A DNA stretch of 64,000 nt from Paracoccus sediminis (GTDB taxonomy: Bacteria > Pseudomonadota > Alphaproteobacteria > Rhodobacterales > Rhodobacteraceae). The stretch lies in contig NZ_FZNM01000001.1 in NCBI RefSeq assembly GCF_900188295.1, forward strand, positions 62,001-126,000, in the 5' to 3' direction. Below are positions 63,488-64,000 of this stretch, piece after piece; position 1 is the first letter of the stretch; each line of letters begins with the position of its first letter. The notes beneath the pieces were generated by a model, which did not search any database, was not told where the DNA came from, and saw nothing but the letters and a program-made list of their open reading frames with translations. The position numbers were made by a program, and so were the translations under genes.

Positions 63488-64000
63488 ATGTCCAGTGCCC
63501 AGCCGCCCATCCTGCTGCTGACCCGTCCGCGGCCGGATTCGCGGCGGTTCGCGGCCATGCTGCCGGACTGGCGGGCCGTGATCGCGCCGGTCCTGCGAAT
63601 CGTGGCCGTGGACCATGACAGGGCGCGGCTGCGGGATGCGGCGGGGCTGGTCTTCACCTCGGCCCATGCGGTCGGCTTTGCCGGACCGGGGCGGGGCAGG
63701 CTGGCGCTGTGCGTGGGCGGGCATACGGCGCAGGCGGCGCGGGCTGCCGGGTTCGACGTGCGGCAGGGAAACGGCTTTGCCGAAGGACTGCTGCCGTTGA
63801 TCGCCGACGCGCCGGTGCCGCTGATCCATCCCCATGGCTGCCATCTGGCGCGGGAACTGCCGGTGCCGGGGATGGTGGTCTACGATCAGCAGCCCGTCCC
63901 GCTGACCGCGCAGGCACGGGATGTGCTGGCGGGGGGCGCGCCTGTCGTGCTGCCGCTTTTCTCGCCGCGCAGCGCCCGGCTGGTGTCGGACGCCGTGCGC
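63488..64000 (+). CDS. hemD: Uroporphyrinogen-III synthase (partial, runs off the window)
   Basis: About 171 N-terminal residues are visible from the ATG at 63488. The opening PPILLLTRPRPDSRRFAAML and the pattern VFTSAHAVGFAG, ALCVGGHTAQAARAAGF and VVYDQQPVPL fit the low-conservation HemD fold, which closes and inverts the tetrapyrrole ring. Context helps: hemD divergent from tsaD is a common alphaproteobacterial arrangement. The C-terminus is outside the window. Confidence 0.85.
   Translation, partial: MSSAQPPILLLTRPRPDSRRFAAMLPDWRAVIAPVLRIVAVDHDRARLRDAAGLVFTSAHAVGFAGPGRGRLALCVGGHTAQAARAAGFDVRQGNGFAEGLLPLIADAPVPLIHPHGCHLARELPVPGMVVYDQQPVPLTAQARDVLAGGAPVVLPLFSPRSARLVSDAVR

Noticed and set aside
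1..64000. CRISPR array
   Set aside because: No regularly spaced direct repeats and no cas-like genes are seen on either strand.

Overview
The window is GC-rich (mid to high 60s %), densely packed alphaproteobacterial DNA, most likely from a Paracoccus-like member of the Rhodobacteraceae. The family is suggested by heterotetrameric sarcosine oxidase genes (soxBDAG), a DUF1289-ruvX-ccmI block, the lpxK-waaA-DUF4170 set, a stand-alone MeaB-type GTPase, two proteins with VPLPA-CTERM-like tails, and a Rhodobacterales-style intergenic repeat. This assignment rests on gene content and order only; no 16S rRNA gene is present.

Layout. Positions 1-5427 (minus strand) hold part of a Mu-like prophage: protease/scaffold I, major capsid T, connector proteins and a P2/Mu-type baseplate set (V, W, J; J runs off the left edge). 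No portal, terminase or transposase gene lies on the upstream side, so the element looks truncated there. A frameshifted gene remnant (about 5738-6050) follows. Next comes a two-gene cassette (6249-7816) encoding a soluble protein and a four-helix membrane protein, which I read as a distant RexA/RexB-like abortive-infection pair. It sits beside tRNA-Arg(CCU) at 7903-7979. This accessory island is the most novel part of the window.

From 8 to 20 kb are core genes: a LacI regulator, an S49 peptidase with a 46-aa membrane partner, uvrC behind an AT-rich control region with a perfect DnaA box, pgsA-moaD-moaE, gshA, a Tat-exported amidohydrolase coupled to a beta-barrel protein, and a secreted GDSL hydrolase. 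From 26.5 down to 20.8 kb a long minus-strand run reads ccmI-ruvX-DUF1289-pyrB-DUF4268-pyrC'-plsY. A low-GC, nuclease-like DUF4268 gene is spliced between pyrB and the dihydroorotase gene with perfect 4-base overlaps on both sides. The dihydroorotase lacks catalytic residues, so it is probably the structural PyrC' type.

From 26.6 to 32.2 kb is the sarcosine oxidase operon, which carries an extra 73-aa membrane protein; sodB follows. Then come a YfgM-like protein, bamB and der; serS; a SoxS-like thioredoxin divergent from meaB; ada; and rpmB. A copper ATPase (copA) is preceded by a Cys/Pro-rich candidate leader ORF. From 44 to 64 kb are an L,D-transpeptidase, mnmH, a purine nucleoside uptake and phosphorolysis operon (BMP-type ABC transporter plus punA), and nfuA-tsaB-rimI. 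A sugar transferase, truA, the Kdo/lipid A genes, a second VPLPA-type protein, tsaD-gpsA-YciI-EVE and the start of hemD complete the window.

Functionally, the window combines C1/sarcosine catabolism with oxidative-stress defence, purine salvage, envelope lipid A and phospholipid synthesis, tRNA modification (tsaB, tsaD, truA, mnmH) and DNA repair (uvrC, ada, ruvX). A small mobile and defence-like zone lies at the tRNA-Arg locus.
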